A stretch of 52,690 nt of DNA from Clostridiales bacterium (GCA_021201395.1 JAJQFB010000021.1:1-52690), one strand, 5' to 3'; numbered from the stretch's first letter, positions 34,994 through 44,411 are shown. Notes: generated by a model from the letters alone, not told the origin. Translations and numbers: made by a program.

Positions 34994-37900
34994 TTAGGGG
35001 CTGTCGCTCAAACCTTTCCTGCGTTTATATAGAAGCAGGATTGCCGCAAGGCTTGTCAGCGTTCCTGCTAAAATATACTTAGTTCGGCCTTCTCCGCCGC
35101 TTGAGGGCAGGATTATTTCTGCTTCCTTTACCTTATTGGTTATTGCCACTGAGCCAACGGTGACGGCCATTTTACTGCTGTGGGCACTGCTTACGTCTAT
35201 TACAACAGCGGTTATTATTTTATTGCCGTCCTCATCGGTTTCGTAGGTCAGGTCTGAATATGAGGCCGTACTCGTGGTTGATTCACCTGTGGACTTGTCA
35301 TAGAAAGTAATAATTACCTTTGAGTTGTCATCGGGGTCAAGCTCAAAGCCCGTTACAATTTCGTTTAGCTCCATAGTATAGGTATAAGTGGTGGTATAGC
35401 CATCGGAGGGGTCAATTTCTTCTATATAATAGCTGTGATAGCCTATTACATTTCCCTCCTCGTCATAGATATAAAGGGGCAGACTGCTTATTGTCTTTTC
35501 CCAGTCATCATCGGCGTCTATGGTATAGGTTCCAACGTAAACACCGCTGTCTTCGGTTAGGTATTGATATTGGTAAGAGAAATCCACGCTGAACAAATAT
35601 GCCTGAGAGCCGCTGTTCTTTTGAATTATCCACTCTCCCGCTTCATCGGTCATTATGGTAAATACTATAACACCGGTCGTCGTTTTGGCGGTTGTTGCGG
35701 TAGCCCCCGTTACAACGGTTGGGTCGTTGGTTATGTTATATTCCACGGCGGAGCCTTCGAGGGTATCGTTGCTTGTCCATACTATTGAATCAGAATCATC
35801 TTCATAATAAAAGCTATACACCGTTCCCGACGGAGAGGTTAACTTAAAGCCTATGCCGTCGCCGATGGTTCCGGAATAATTTGCGGTTACAAGACTTAAT
35901 ATGCCCTTTGTGGCCGGAGAATCGACAACTATCTTCGCACTGCTGTCGAATTTCAGATAATAGCTATAGGAGGTTCCGTTATATGTAACCTCACCTACAG
36001 TACTGCTTGAGTTCTGAACACCATCCGAACTGCTGTTTAGAGTGAATATTCCGGTCTCTTTACCGTCGGGCAGGGTTGTTTTTTCCTCATAGCCCGAAGT
36101 GTCCCATGAATAGGAGGTGCCTGCGGTGTAGGAGTCGGCGTAATCGCTGTAGACGTGAACCTTGGCATAGAGATTTACGGTTATACTGTCGAGAAAGCTT
36201 TCATCGTCCTCCGACAGGTCATTTCCGTCGGAATCCTGCCAGAGCTTGCTGACGGTTACGTGGGTGGCGGTGGGGCTGTCGTCGTTCAGCTGATTTATAA
36301 TGCCCATTGTGCCCGAGAAAATACCAACTGCACCGTCGGTGGTTACGTTTTTATACTGTGTTATGTACTGACCGTCCTCATCTATTTCAACAACGTAATA
36401 GGTATAATAGCCCAAAATTTCTCCGTCATCGTCTACATAGGTAAGGGGCGGATTTACGGCCGACCATGACCAGCTGTTTGAATAGCTCAGCGTAATAGCC
36501 TCGGAATAAACAAGCTCGCCGTATTCACTGTAGGGGGTATAGTCTATAACCTCTGCGTTTGCGTAGTCATCGGGAATATAGCCTATATAGTAGAGCTGAT
36601 ATTCCGTTGAGTTAATTCTGGTTATGGTGTGGGTTCCGGCCGAAACTCTGGTGGTTACCAGATAGACGACATTCCCCTCTGTGTCAACCTCTCCTGTGTC
36701 GGTGGCCTCCTTTGTTACCCCGTCAAGGACAACGCCCACGGTTCGGCCGTAAAGCCCGCTAAAATCCTTTTGGTCTGTAAGTACGAGATAGAGAATACCG
36801 TCCTCGGGAGCTGTAAAGGTAATTTCAGCCGTACTTCCCATCTTAAGGAACTGGCTTATGGATTCTCCGTTGTAGGTGACCGTTCCGTATGAGCCGCTTG
36901 CCGCCGCTCCGAGGGAGCCTGAAATTGTGTAGAAGCTTGAGGTTTTGCCGCTGTTGAAGCTGTGGAGGTAACCCGAAGAGCTGCCGCTTGAAGAGCTTAT
37001 GTCCTGCTCTGTAAATTTCATATAGAACAGGTAACAGATGTTTTGCTTTGTAAGGGTATATTCCGTTCCCCCCTCAAGAGGTTCATAAACCTGATTGTTT
37101 ATGGCCGGATAATATTCTCCGTTTATTTTTATGCCGTTTTTTACCTTGCTTCCTGCGACATTGCCGTCCTCGTCATGGGTATAATCCCCGGCACCGCCCG
37201 CCGCATTAAATACAAGCAGCAGGTAGCCGTCATTATCGGGTGTAAAGGTTATGGTTGTGGACGATTCTATTTTAAGACAAACGTGGAGAATTTCGTCAGA
37301 GTCAATCTCGCCGTCTCCGTCCACATCCCAAATACAGGTGCCGTGGACGCTTTCATCGCCGGAGTCATAGGACAGATTTCCGCTTATCTCAAAGAAATCG
37401 TCATTTATGTTAAAGGACGTAATATTATTGTCGCTGTCAAGCTCGTAATCATCATCGGCGGAGAAATTGTGGGTGTACACATTGCCTATGGTGGTTGTTT
37501 CCGTTTCCGCCTCGGTGGTGGTTTCGGTGGTTTCTTCGGTTGTGGTTTCCTCCGCTTCGTAATCTGATGACAAAGAAACCGTAAACGAACTTTCATTACC
37601 CGAAGAAACATCAACATATACAAATATGTTTCTGTCAGTACCGCCCATATTAAGAGTATATGTGCATTTATTATCGCTCCAGTCCGATGAATTAGGCGAA
37701 ATCGCTGCCAGTAAGCCGTCAGATGCCGATGATGTATACTCACTGTCCATATCATAGATATATATTGTATTATACTGCTGGAGCCAATAACTGCTGCTCG
37801 TATCAGAAATTGTAATATCCACTGTTGCACCGTCACTGCTTTCAACGGTTATGCTGTCATTACCCCATTCTGTATAAGTTATACCTGCATATGTGCTATA

Positions 37901-40900
37901 GCTATAGCTGTTTCCGTAATACACCGAAAGCGTGTTTACAGACGAGGAGTCGGACGGCTCGTCCTGATAGGTTCCGGTTGAGGTGTCGGGGCTGTAGCCT
38001 ACCGTGCCGTCTATGGCGGTATATATTCTGTAGAGATAGAAGCTTATGCTGCCGTCGGTTTTATCATACTCGTTCCCCTCGGAGTCTATCCATGTTTTAA
38101 TTACGGAAAGGTTTGTCTTTTCGGAATAGTAATCCGCCGAGTGTGAGTTTGTTATATATTCGGTATGGGAGGTAATAATATTGTCAACATTCGACATAGA
38201 AGAAGAATCATAGCCCTTTATGCTGCTTACGGTGGCTGCTACGCTTTCGCCGAAGTAGAAATAATGTTTGGTGCTGTCAAGCTTATAGTCCGTGGGAGCT
38301 TCGGACTCCACGAAATAACACATTGTGTTGGTAGCTATGTAATAATAGGAGCCGTCTGACAGGGTTATTCTGTAGTAGCTTCCCGAAAGGGTTTCTCCGT
38401 CCTGCGTAATTTCGTCAGTCTCGGAAACAGAGGTAAGAATACCGCTTATACCCGTGTAGCCCGTACTGCCCGTGGTAAAGCTGTCTATATATTCAAAGGA
38501 ACTGCTTGTTGAATTATAGACATACAGGTCAAAGACTGCGTCTGAAAGAGCAAGGGAGAAGTTGTTCTTGTCAACCTTATAAATTGTGTAGCTTGCACCG
38601 CCGTTTGCGGAAGCGCTTGTGGAGCTTTCACTAACGGTAGTGGAAGAATTATCCGCATAATCGGTTGAAATTGTATAGTCATCGGTTTTAAGAGTGGCCG
38701 TGTTTGTGGCCAGTGCCCTATTGTCCACCCAAGAAACACTGTCATCGTTTATAACGCTTATAAGATAGCTGTATTCAAACACAAGAGCAACACCGTTGGG
38801 AACGATAAGGGTTATTGTGTTCGCTCTGGTGCCGTCTCCGTTATCACTGTACCAGAGATAGTTGCCATTTTCGTCCTTAGCCCAATCTTCATTATAGCTC
38901 CAGCTGTATTCAGATGTGCTGAGCTGAGTTCCGGCCACAAGGTTTCCGTCGTTGTCAAGCATAACTGAGCCGTCGTCGTTTGTCTTGGCATAGTAAAGCT
39001 TAATGGAGGAAAGAACCAGGCTTGCGCTTCTTGCAACTCCGTAAGACGGAGATGTGCTGTATTCAAGCACGTCCACTATTGCAAGGTCGGAATATTCCTC
39101 GCCTACATATTCTCCGTCATCGTCCGTTTCGGGGTAGCCCGTTGTGTAGGTTATGGCTTCGGGGTTAATATCGAGGGTATATTCCAAAATGTTGTTGTCC
39201 TCGTCGAAATAGTCGTCTTTCGTTAAGGCATCGGTTGTATCGTCCTCCACTGTTTCAGTATAGGTAACCGTTATGGTTTGGCCGTTGCTTGTTCCGTAGT
39301 CTGAACCGTCTGCTGTAACCGTTGCCGTGTTTGTAAGAGCGGCGGCTATGCTTTCGCCCTCCTCTGCGTCCGTTGTGTCTACGGTGTATTTACAGGTGTA
39401 TTTTATATAGACGGTGTAGTCCTCTGTTTTGTCCTCTCTGCTGTCGGTTATATATACGCTTACAGTCTGAGAAGAGGAAGTTGTATCGCTGTCTGTTGTA
39501 TCATCGTCTGCAGTGCCGTCATCTGCAGTATCATCATCGGTACTGCCGTCCGTTGTGCCGTTGTCGGTTTCCGTTGTTGTTTCCGTTGATGCTTCAACGC
39601 TGTAGCTTACGCTTACGTCTGTGTCGCTTAAACAGGTGTAAACCGTACTTTCCTCGGTAAGCTCGGTATAGTTGTAGTTATTGTAGTTTGAAACGTAAAT
39701 GTTTGTAAGCTCTACCCCGTCGGGGAGAACGTCCGTAACGGTGTAATTGGTGTAGTCTCCGCTTAAAATAACCTTAACAACCCATTCAACGGTGTATTCC
39801 GTCTCATCTGTGGAAAAGCTTATGTTTCCCGTGTCCAAATTACTGTAGTTGTTTATGCCGTATTTAACAACATTGTTGGCATAGGTGTAGGTAGCCGTAT
39901 CATAAGCGCTTGAATCGTAATATATGGTGTTTGTAAAGGTTCTGCTGTCGGAAACGTCTGAGATTTCAGCCGTTGTGGAATAGCTTACAGTCACCTTGTT
40001 TCCGCTGTAGGAGACAGAGCCGTCGTCATTTGTTTGATAAGCCGCCGTTGTAGATTCCGTTGTGGATTCCGTTGTAGATTCTGTCGTGGATTCCGTTGTA
40101 GATTCTGTCGTGGATTCCGTAGTGGATTCTGTTGTAGTCTCCGCTGTAGTGGTTTCGGCTGTGGTGGTTTCCGCAGTTGTCTCGGCTGTGGTAGATTCTG
40201 TTGTGGATTCCGTAGTGGTGGTTGAATCGGTTTCGTCCTCCTCCTCATCGGAAACAACCGCCGCCTGTGAAAGAACGGCCTCAAGAACAGTCAGTGCGGC
40301 GGAAGCCTCGCTGTCGGAGGTTATTCCGCTTACTTCGCTTACGGCGCTTACCGCCGCCGCAGCAACATTGGTTTCTTCTTTCTCCTCCGAATAGGCAATA
40401 TTGTTTGCTATAGTAAACTTAAACATATAATACTGCCCGTCCTCCGAAAGCTCGGAGGCTGAAACCCAATTGTAGTCGTCATGATACCAAATTCCGCCGG
40501 TGCCTGTGCTGAAATAAATATCTTTTATGTTATCCTCGCCGAAAGCATCCTTAAGAGCCTGTATAATTTCCAGAGCCTGAGCGTAGGTTATATACTGGTT
40601 TGTGCTGTCAAGCATATCTATAAAGGTGTTTCCCGCAGGGATTCCGCTTTCGGGGATTATAAATGAGGTCGTCCAGTTAAGGGTGTAGGTTCCGTCCCCG
40701 TTGTCGTCATAGGAGACAAATTCCTTGTCAAAAATATTGCCTGTGCTTGTTCCGCTTACGGTTACGCTTCCGTCCGCCGAATATTCAGTCTTTCCGTCGC
40801 TTGGGGTAGCTGTGGCCGTGTTGGTGTAGGTTGTGCTTTCAAACTGCTGCGTTACCGTCTGTGTATAGGTTATTGTATATTTAGTGTCGGCATTTGCCGT

Positions 40901-42922
40901 AAAGGTTATTCCCGATATATTTCCGTCATCATCATAAACTATAACATAGTCTGCGTCTGAGGGAGAAAGGGTTGTTGCGGTTTCGCCGTCATCGTCTGTG
41001 GTTTCGCTGTAGGTGCCTGCCGCCGAGTCTGCGCCGTCGCTTCTTGTTATTGCCGCCGCAAGGTCATCTTCCGTAAGAGAGGCAAACATAGAGTCTGTCA
41101 GTGTATAGCCCTCAAGAGAGGTTTCTCCGTCTCCTAAAGTGATTGTCCAGGTTATGGTGTCCTCCGAATAGGAACCGCTCTTTGAAATTATGGATGTTCC
41201 CCTGACGGTTACGGTTGAGGTGATTGTGTTGCTTAAAGTTACGTCAGCCGTTGAATCATAGGACTCTGCGGAAGCCGTGTTGCTTACATAATAGCTTGAG
41301 TCTATATCCGGGTCTACGTCATAGGTGTATTTTATAACATATTCGTTGTAGGTTGAATAATAGTCGTTTGACGACCAATCATAGGTTCCGTCCTCCGGTG
41401 CGTCAAGCCCCGGAAGAACGATTATAAGATTTCCGTCGTCATCATAGTAATAATATGCCGTGCCGCTGTATTCCGTATCGCTGCTGCCCTCTTCTATGTC
41501 CGTTCCTGCGGCAAGGGAGTCCTCGCCCCAGGTATAGAGACTGCCCTCTTTAAAGGCGCCTATGGTTCCCGATGTCACGGTTATGCTTACAAGGCCGTCC
41601 TCGTCAAGACCCGCCAAGCTGTTTGCGTTTGTAATAACGTCGGTTATGGTAATAGGGTCGCCGGTACCCTTTGATGTCAAAATCCTTATCTTATATGTAA
41701 GGGTTCCGTCGGAATTTCTCGTAACCGTCTTATATATAATAAGCTCCTGATTTACGGTTGTGATTATGTTGTCTCCCTCGGAATAGTCGATTTGGTCTGA
41801 GGGGATTGTTATGCTGTAGCCCTCTCCCTCTATAACTATACTTCCGTCCTCTTGGTAGTAATCCGTGCTTATAGTGGCTTCAATATCCATTACGCCGATT
41901 ATGTCGCCGCCGTTAAGACCCGATATAAAGGAACCGTCGCCGTCAAATATCATTACAACGGTGTAATATGTATTTCCCTCCGAATCTGTTTGGGGAACAA
42001 AGTAATATTGAAAAGCGGAGTCTGTGGTTCCTTCCTTATATCCATAATGAACGGAATAGCTTCCGCTGCTGTCGCCGCCTGAGTAAACCAAATCATCGGT
42101 AAGAGTAATTCCCACAGGAAGGTCAAAGGTATAGTATAGTGCGGAGCTGTCGTTATAGGAGGAATTAAGGTTAGAGGATACGTTGTCATAGCCCGGAGCG
42201 GCAGAGACAGTATTTCCCTCGCTGTCCGTTGTCAAAAGAGAGGTTAAAAGGGACTGGGATATTGTAAAATCAATATGTATGTTAAGCTCGAACACATTTT
42301 TGTCGCTGTCATAGGTGCAGACATAGCCGCCGTCGGAACCGCTTCCGCTGAAAGTTATCGATTCCGTTGTGCTGTCGTCTGTAAGCAGGATCAGGTCATT
42401 TATAAGGGTTTCACCTATGGTAAGCTCTGTCTCCTGTTCTTCGGCTGTCAGGGTTATTTCCGCCCCCTCCTCCGGGGTCAGGGTTGCCGAAAGGCTTCCG
42501 CTGCCTGAGCCGCCGCTGCCTGATTCGGCTTCGCCCTCCTCTGAGGTTTCCTTTTCTTCGGAAGCATCTGAGGAGCCGCCGGCTTCGTCCGTTGTTTCCT
42601 CTAAGGCATAGTCAGAGGTTTCATCGGAGGATGAGCCGCCCGAAGCTTCGGTTTGCTCTTCGGTTGTTTCTTCTGTTATTTCTTCGGTGGTTTCTTCTAT
42701 AATAAAGGAGTCGTCATCTTCGGGGGTGACGGAACCGCCTGAGGCAACGGATTCGTCATACAAGGCGATGGAACCGATTTCCGCCGTTATGGCCGGGAGA
42801 ATAAGCATATAGGTTGTTACAAACACAACAATGGAACCGGCTGCTAAAAGCATACGGTGCCACAGTTTGAGACTTCTTCGTCTTTTAAAATATTTTTCCG
42901 TAGGCGGATTTTTCCTGCTCAT
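34994..42922 (-). CDS. Giant LPSSG-anchored pilus tip/adhesin protein (2642 residues)
   Basis: A very large secreted adhesin. Long signal/anchor (about 20-49, W-H-R-M-L-L-A ... P-A-I-T-A-E). Glu/Thr/Ser/Gly-rich low-complexity region to about 165. A series of pilin/adhesin-type beta domains with repeated T-N-T-A-(S/T)-A endings follows (about 200-1400), interrupted at about 898-960 by an E-S-T-T repeat. A SpaA-like domain (Y-T-I-Y-K-V-D; E-box E-S-E-A-P-T-D-Y) follows near 1435-1570. Two Cna-B domains come next (starting V-I-K-T-W near 1600 and V-S-K-L-W near 2215). Three similar beta modules lie inside them, at 37010-37475, 36570-36975 and 35560-36060. Ends L-P-S-S-G, membrane segment, K-R-R-K. 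First gene of the locus; its ribosome site is a run of nine G. Confidence 0.92.
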   Translation of the reverse strand: MSRKNPPTEKYFKRRRSLKLWHRMLLAAGSIVVFVTTYMLILPAITAEIGSIALYDESVASGGSVTPEDDDSFIIEETTEEITEETTEEQTEASGGSSSDETSDYALEETTDEAGGSSDASEEKETSEEGEAESGSGGSGSGSLSATLTPEEGAEITLTAEEQETELTIGETLINDLILLTDDSTTESITFSGSGSDGGYVCTYDSDKNVFELNIHIDFTISQSLLTSLLTTDSEGNTVSAAPGYDNVSSNLNSSYNDSSALYYTFDLPVGITLTDDLVYSGGDSSGSYSVHYGYKEGTTDSAFQYYFVPQTDSEGNTYYTVVMIFDGDGSFISGLNGGDIIGVMDIEATISTDYYQEDGSIVIEGEGYSITIPSDQIDYSEGDNIITTVNQELIIYKTVTRNSDGTLTYKIRILTSKGTGDPITITDVITNANSLAGLDEDGLVSITVTSGTIGAFKEGSLYTWGEDSLAAGTDIEEGSSDTEYSGTAYYYYDDDGNLIIVLPGLDAPEDGTYDWSSNDYYSTYNEYVIKYTYDVDPDIDSSYYVSNTASAESYDSTADVTLSNTITSTVTVRGTSIISKSGSYSEDTITWTITLGDGETSLEGYTLTDSMFASLTEDDLAAAITRSDGADSAAGTYSETTDDDGETATTLSPSDADYVIVYDDDGNISGITFTANADTKYTITYTQTVTQQFESTTYTNTATATPSDGKTEYSADGSVTVSGTSTGNIFDKEFVSYDDNGDGTYTLNWTTSFIIPESGIPAGNTFIDMLDSTNQYITYAQALEIIQALKDAFGEDNIKDIYFSTGTGGIWYHDDYNWVSASELSEDGQYYMFKFTIANNIAYSEEKEETNVAAAAVSAVSEVSGITSDSEASAALTVLEAVLSQAAVVSDEEEDETDSTTTTESTTESTTAETTAETTTAETTTAETTTESTTESTTESTTESTTESTTESTTESTTAAYQTNDDGSVSYSGNKVTVSYSTTAEISDVSDSRTFTNTIYYDSSAYDTATYTYANNVVKYGINNYSNLDTGNISFSTDETEYTVEWVVKVILSGDYTNYTVTDVLPDGVELTNIYVSNYNNYNYTELTEESTVYTCLSDTDVSVSYSVEASTETTTETDNGTTDGSTDDDTADDGTADDDTTDSDTTSSSQTVSVYITDSREDKTEDYTVYIKYTCKYTVDTTDAEEGESIAAALTNTATVTADGSDYGTSNGQTITVTYTETVEDDTTDALTKDDYFDEDNNILEYTLDINPEAITYTTGYPETDDDGEYVGEEYSDLAIVDVLEYSTSPSYGVARSASLVLSSIKLYYAKTNDDGSVMLDNDGNLVAGTQLSTSEYSWSYNEDWAKDENGNYLWYSDNGDGTRANTITLIVPNGVALVFEYSYLISVINDDSVSWVDNRALATNTATLKTDDYTISTDYADNSSTTVSESSTSASANGGASYTIYKVDKNNFSLALSDAVFDLYVYNSTSSSFEYIDSFTTGSTGYTGISGILTSVSETDEITQDGETLSGSYYRITLSDGSYYYIATNTMCYFVESEAPTDYKLDSTKHYFYFGESVAATVSSIKGYDSSSMSNVDNIITSHTEYITNSHSADYYSEKTNLSVIKTWIDSEGNEYDKTDGSISFYLYRIYTAIDGTVGYSPDTSTGTYQDEPSDSSSVNTLSVYYGNSYSYSTYAGITYTEWGNDSITVESSDGATVDITISDTSSSYWLQQYNTIYIYDMDSEYTSSASDGLLAAISPNSSDWSDNKCTYTLNMGGTDRNIFVYVDVSSGNESSFTVSLSSDYEAEETTTEETTETTTEAETETTTIGNVYTHNFSADDDYELDSDNNITSFNINDDFFEISGNLSYDSGDESVHGTCIWDVDGDGEIDSDEILHVCLKIESSTTITFTPDNDGYLLLVFNAAGGAGDYTHDEDGNVAGSKVKNGIKINGEYYPAINNQVYEPLEGGTEYTLTKQNICYLFYMKFTEQDISSSSGSSSGYLHSFNSGKTSSFYTISGSLGAAASGSYGTVTYNGESISQFLKMGSTAEITFTAPEDGILYLVLTDQKDFSGLYGRTVGVVLDGVTKEATDTGEVDTEGNVVYLVTTRVSAGTHTITRINSTEYQLYYIGYIPDDYANAEVIDYTPYSEYGELVYSEAITLSYSNSWSWSAVNPPLTYVDDDGEILGYYTYYVVEIDEDGQYITQYKNVTTDGAVGIFSGTMGIINQLNDDSPTATHVTVSKLWQDSDGNDLSEDDESFLDSITVNLYAKVHVYSDYADSYTAGTSYSWDTSGYEEKTTLPDGKETGIFTLNSSSDGVQNSSSTVGEVTYNGTSYSYYLKFDSSAKIVVDSPATKGILSLVTANYSGTIGDGIGFKLTSPSGTVYSFYYEDDSDSIVWTSNDTLEGSAVEYNITNDPTVVTGATATTAKTTTGVIVFTIMTDEAGEWIIQKNSGSQAYLFSVDFSYQYQYLTEDSGVYVGTYTIDADDDWEKTISSLPLYIYDEEGNVIGYHSYYIEEIDPSDGYTTTYTYTMELNEIVTGFELDPDDNSKVIITFYDKSTGESTTSTASYSDLTYETDEDGNKIITAVVIDVSSAHSSKMAVTVGSVAITNKVKEAEIILPSSGGEGRTKYILAGTLTSLAAILLLYKRRKGLSDSP
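35560..37475 (-). repeat. Three diverged beta-sandwich-like modules within the giant adhesin
   Basis: Protein-level repeat. Copies at about 37010-37475, 36570-36975 and 35560-36060 share the order F-x-I-x-G, a (T-Y-N-G) turn, L-K-(I/M/F)-x-S-(S/T), (I)-T-F-T or equivalent, G-x-L-x-L-V, a G-rich turn, then a closing aromatic strand (Y-L-F-Y-M-K-F, Y-Q-L-Y-Y-I-G-Y, A-Y-L-F-S-V-D-F). The first copy also holds an EF-hand-like D-V-D-G-D-G-E-I-D-S-D-E. The pattern recalls modules attached to secreted pectate lyases of gut bacteria; that likeness is from memory. Confidence 0.6.
40043..40230 (-). repeat. Tandem 12-base repeat encoding E-S-T-T / A-E-T-T
   Basis: About fifteen units of a 12-base repeat (GATTCCGTTGTG-type on the plus strand) within the giant adhesin, coding for (E-S-T-T)n mixed with A-E-T-T. 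Units near 40048-40130 are almost identical, so gain or loss of whole units in frame is likely. The product is an extended, probably glycosylated or protease-resistant stalk. Confidence 0.85.
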
Positions 42923-42928
42923 CTCTTA

Positions 42929-42937
42929 CCCCCCCCC
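42929..42937 (-). promoter_or_regulatory. Poly-G ribosome-binding site of the giant adhesin gene
   Basis: Nine consecutive C on the plus strand give G9 in the mRNA, six bases (TAAGAG) before the ATG. No other Shine-Dalgarno sequence is nearby, so the homopolymer itself is the ribosome site and its length sets the spacing. Confidence 0.7.
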
Positions 42938-43040
42938 TCACGTATTTTTGTATAAAAATTAAAAAGAACAAAAATTCCTTAATCTGATTTTAATTTTTTT
43001 CAAAGCATTTTTATTGCGTTTCTAATCTCAATTTAATATT

Positions 43041-43069
43041 ATTATAAAACATTTTCATCACTATTTCAA
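43041..43069 (-). promoter_or_regulatory. Sigma-A promoter of the pilus operon
   Basis: Minus strand: TTGAAA (43064-43069), 17-base spacer and TATAAT (43041-43046). Transcription would start near 43034, giving a leader of about 110 AT-rich bases before the adhesin ATG. The 42923-43442 gap otherwise holds only AT-rich sequence and the efp promoter. Confidence 0.75.
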
Positions 43070-43321
43070 TAACAACTTGTACATAAATTAGTGCTTTTTC
43101 ACAAAAACCATCACAAACAACTATTTTTTTTGACACATTATCCTCCATCGCCCGCCGCAGTCTCACAGAAATTTCCGTCAATTTAATATTAATGTTGTTT
43201 CATAATATTTTTTTAAATATTCCCGTAATATAAAAGTAATGCAGCCGAAATAATCTTTTTATGCAAAAATATGCAATAAATAAATATACCGAGTTTGTCC
43301 CGGTCAAAGTTAATATACCTA

Positions 43322-43350
43322 TTGACTTTTATGTGTAATTTTGGTATTAT
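43322..43350 (+). promoter_or_regulatory. Sigma-A promoter of efp
   Basis: TTGACT (43322-43327), 17-base spacer and TATTAT (43345-43350), one mismatch in each box. The leader to the efp ATG is about 85 bases. Confidence 0.65.
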
Positions 43351-43442
43351 GAACATAATAGAAAAGGAAAAAGGAGCCTTGCCGAGAGATTTTAAGTCTT
43401 TCTGCATATCCTTAAATAAAATGTTTAGAAGGAGTTATTCCA

Positions 43443-44006
43443 ATGATTTCAGCAGGTGAATTCAGAAACGGCGTTACTATCGAATTAGACGGCATAGTTT
43501 ATCAGGTTATCGAGTTTCAACACGTTAAGCCGGGAAAGGGCGCAGCCTTTGTTCGTACAAAGCTTAAAAACCTTATTAACGGCGGCGTAGTTGAGAGAAC
43601 TTTCCGTCCTACGGAAAAAACGGGAAAGGCACACATCGACCGCAAGGAAATGCAGTATTTATACTCTGACGGAGATATGTATGTATTTATGGATATGGGA
43701 TCCTACGATCAGCTTAATGTTTCCGCTTCCGACGTAGGTGACGGCCTTAAGTTTGTAAAGGAAAATGAAATGGTTAAAATCAACTCCTACAACGGAACCG
43801 TTATAGGAATCGAACCTCCCCTTATTGTGGAGCTTGAGGTTACAAAAACAGAACCGGGCTTCAAGGGCGACACGGCTACGGGAGCTTCAAAACCGGCTAC
43901 GGTAGAGACAGGGGCTCAAGTAAACGTACCTCTTTTCATAAATCAGGGCGAAATTATAAAAATCGACACAAGAACAGGGGAATATACCGGAAGAGTTAAT
44001 AAATAA
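43443..44006 (+). CDS. efp: Translation elongation factor P
   Basis: Relieves ribosome stalling at polyproline stretches. The 187-residue, three-domain protein starts [10 protein letters not shown]. The modification-loop region is K-P-G-K-G-A-A-F-V near residues 29-37, with the lysine at the tip. Further on are E-R-T-F-R-P-T-E-K and the C-terminal signature (about 150-175) ending [17 protein letters not shown] precedes the ATG. It has its own promoter and terminator. Confidence 0.97.
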   Translation: MISAGEFRNGVTIELDGIVYQVIEFQHVKPGKGAAFVRTKLKNLINGGVVERTFRPTEKTGKAHIDRKEMQYLYSDGDMYVFMDMGSYDQLNVSASDVGDGLKFVKENEMVKINSYNGTVIGIEPPLIVELEVTKTEPGFKGDTATGASKPATVETGAQVNVPLFINQGEIIKIDTRTGEYTGRVNK

Positions 44007-44015
44007 AATCGCAAT

Positions 44016-44070
44016 AGGGCAGAGGCTTTGGTTTTTTCTTGGAAGCCAAAGGGTCTGTCCTGTTTTTCTT
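44016..44070 (+). terminator. Rho-independent terminator after efp
   Basis: GGGCAGA(GG)CTTTGG pairs with CCAAAG(GG)TCTGTCC around a 14-base loop, followed by TGTTTTTCTT. Confidence 0.85.
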
Positions 44071-44144
44071 ATGCTCCATATGGGAATAAGCTTCGGGCTT
44101 TTTTCATAAAATTGTATTAACAGTTGGGAAAAGAGGAAAAAAAT

Positions 44145-44411
44145 TTGAATTATTCTCTCGGAACAACCGAATATATGATAATTTTTCTCTGCTTTGCCGT
44201 TTTTTGCATTGTTTTTTCAAAATTTATGAAAAAGCTCTTTCTTATTGTTCTAAGAGGCGTCTTAGGCTTGGGAGCAATTTCTCTTCTCAATATTTTTTTG
44301 AGAGGAAGCGGCCTTGTTTTGGGGGTAAACCTTTTTAACGGAGCAATTATAGGGCTGTTGGGGCTGCCGGCTTTTATAGGCCTATACATAATAAAGCTGA
44401 TTACACTATAA
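44145..44411 (+). CDS. bofA: BofA-family protein (pro-sigma-K processing inhibitor-like)
   Basis: An 88-residue membrane protein with three hydrophobic stretches. The second half, G-A-I-S-L-L-N-I-F then V-N-L-F-N-G-A-I-I-G-L-L-G-L-P-A-F-I-G-L-Y, matches the BofA C-terminus, where the N-x-x-N/G-L-P-G region is most conserved. In Bacillus, BofA holds the SpoIVFB protease inactive in the mother cell. The start is TTG at 44145, eight bases after AGAGG; a TTG seven codons earlier overlaps that site. Sigma-K and SpoIVF genes are not in the window. Confidence 0.8.
   Translation: MNYSLGTTEYMIIFLCFAVFCIVFSKFMKKLFLIVLRGVLGLGAISLLNIFLRGSGLVLGVNLFNGAIIGLLGLPAFIGLYIIKLITL

Noticed and set aside
40043..40230. 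Repeat array considered as a CRISPR
   Set aside because: The 12-base units are contiguous with no spacers and lie in a coding frame; no cas genes are nearby.
40034..40413. Plus-strand frames rich in Val/Ser/Asp or Cys/Arg repeats opposite the giant adhesin
   Set aside because: They are the antisense reading of the E-S-T-T repeat array and neighbouring Thr/Ser codons, with no start signals of their own.
43213..43407. Minus-strand 64-codon open frame upstream of efp
   Set aside because: It covers the efp promoter and leader, has no ribosome site, and its composition just reflects AT-rich DNA.
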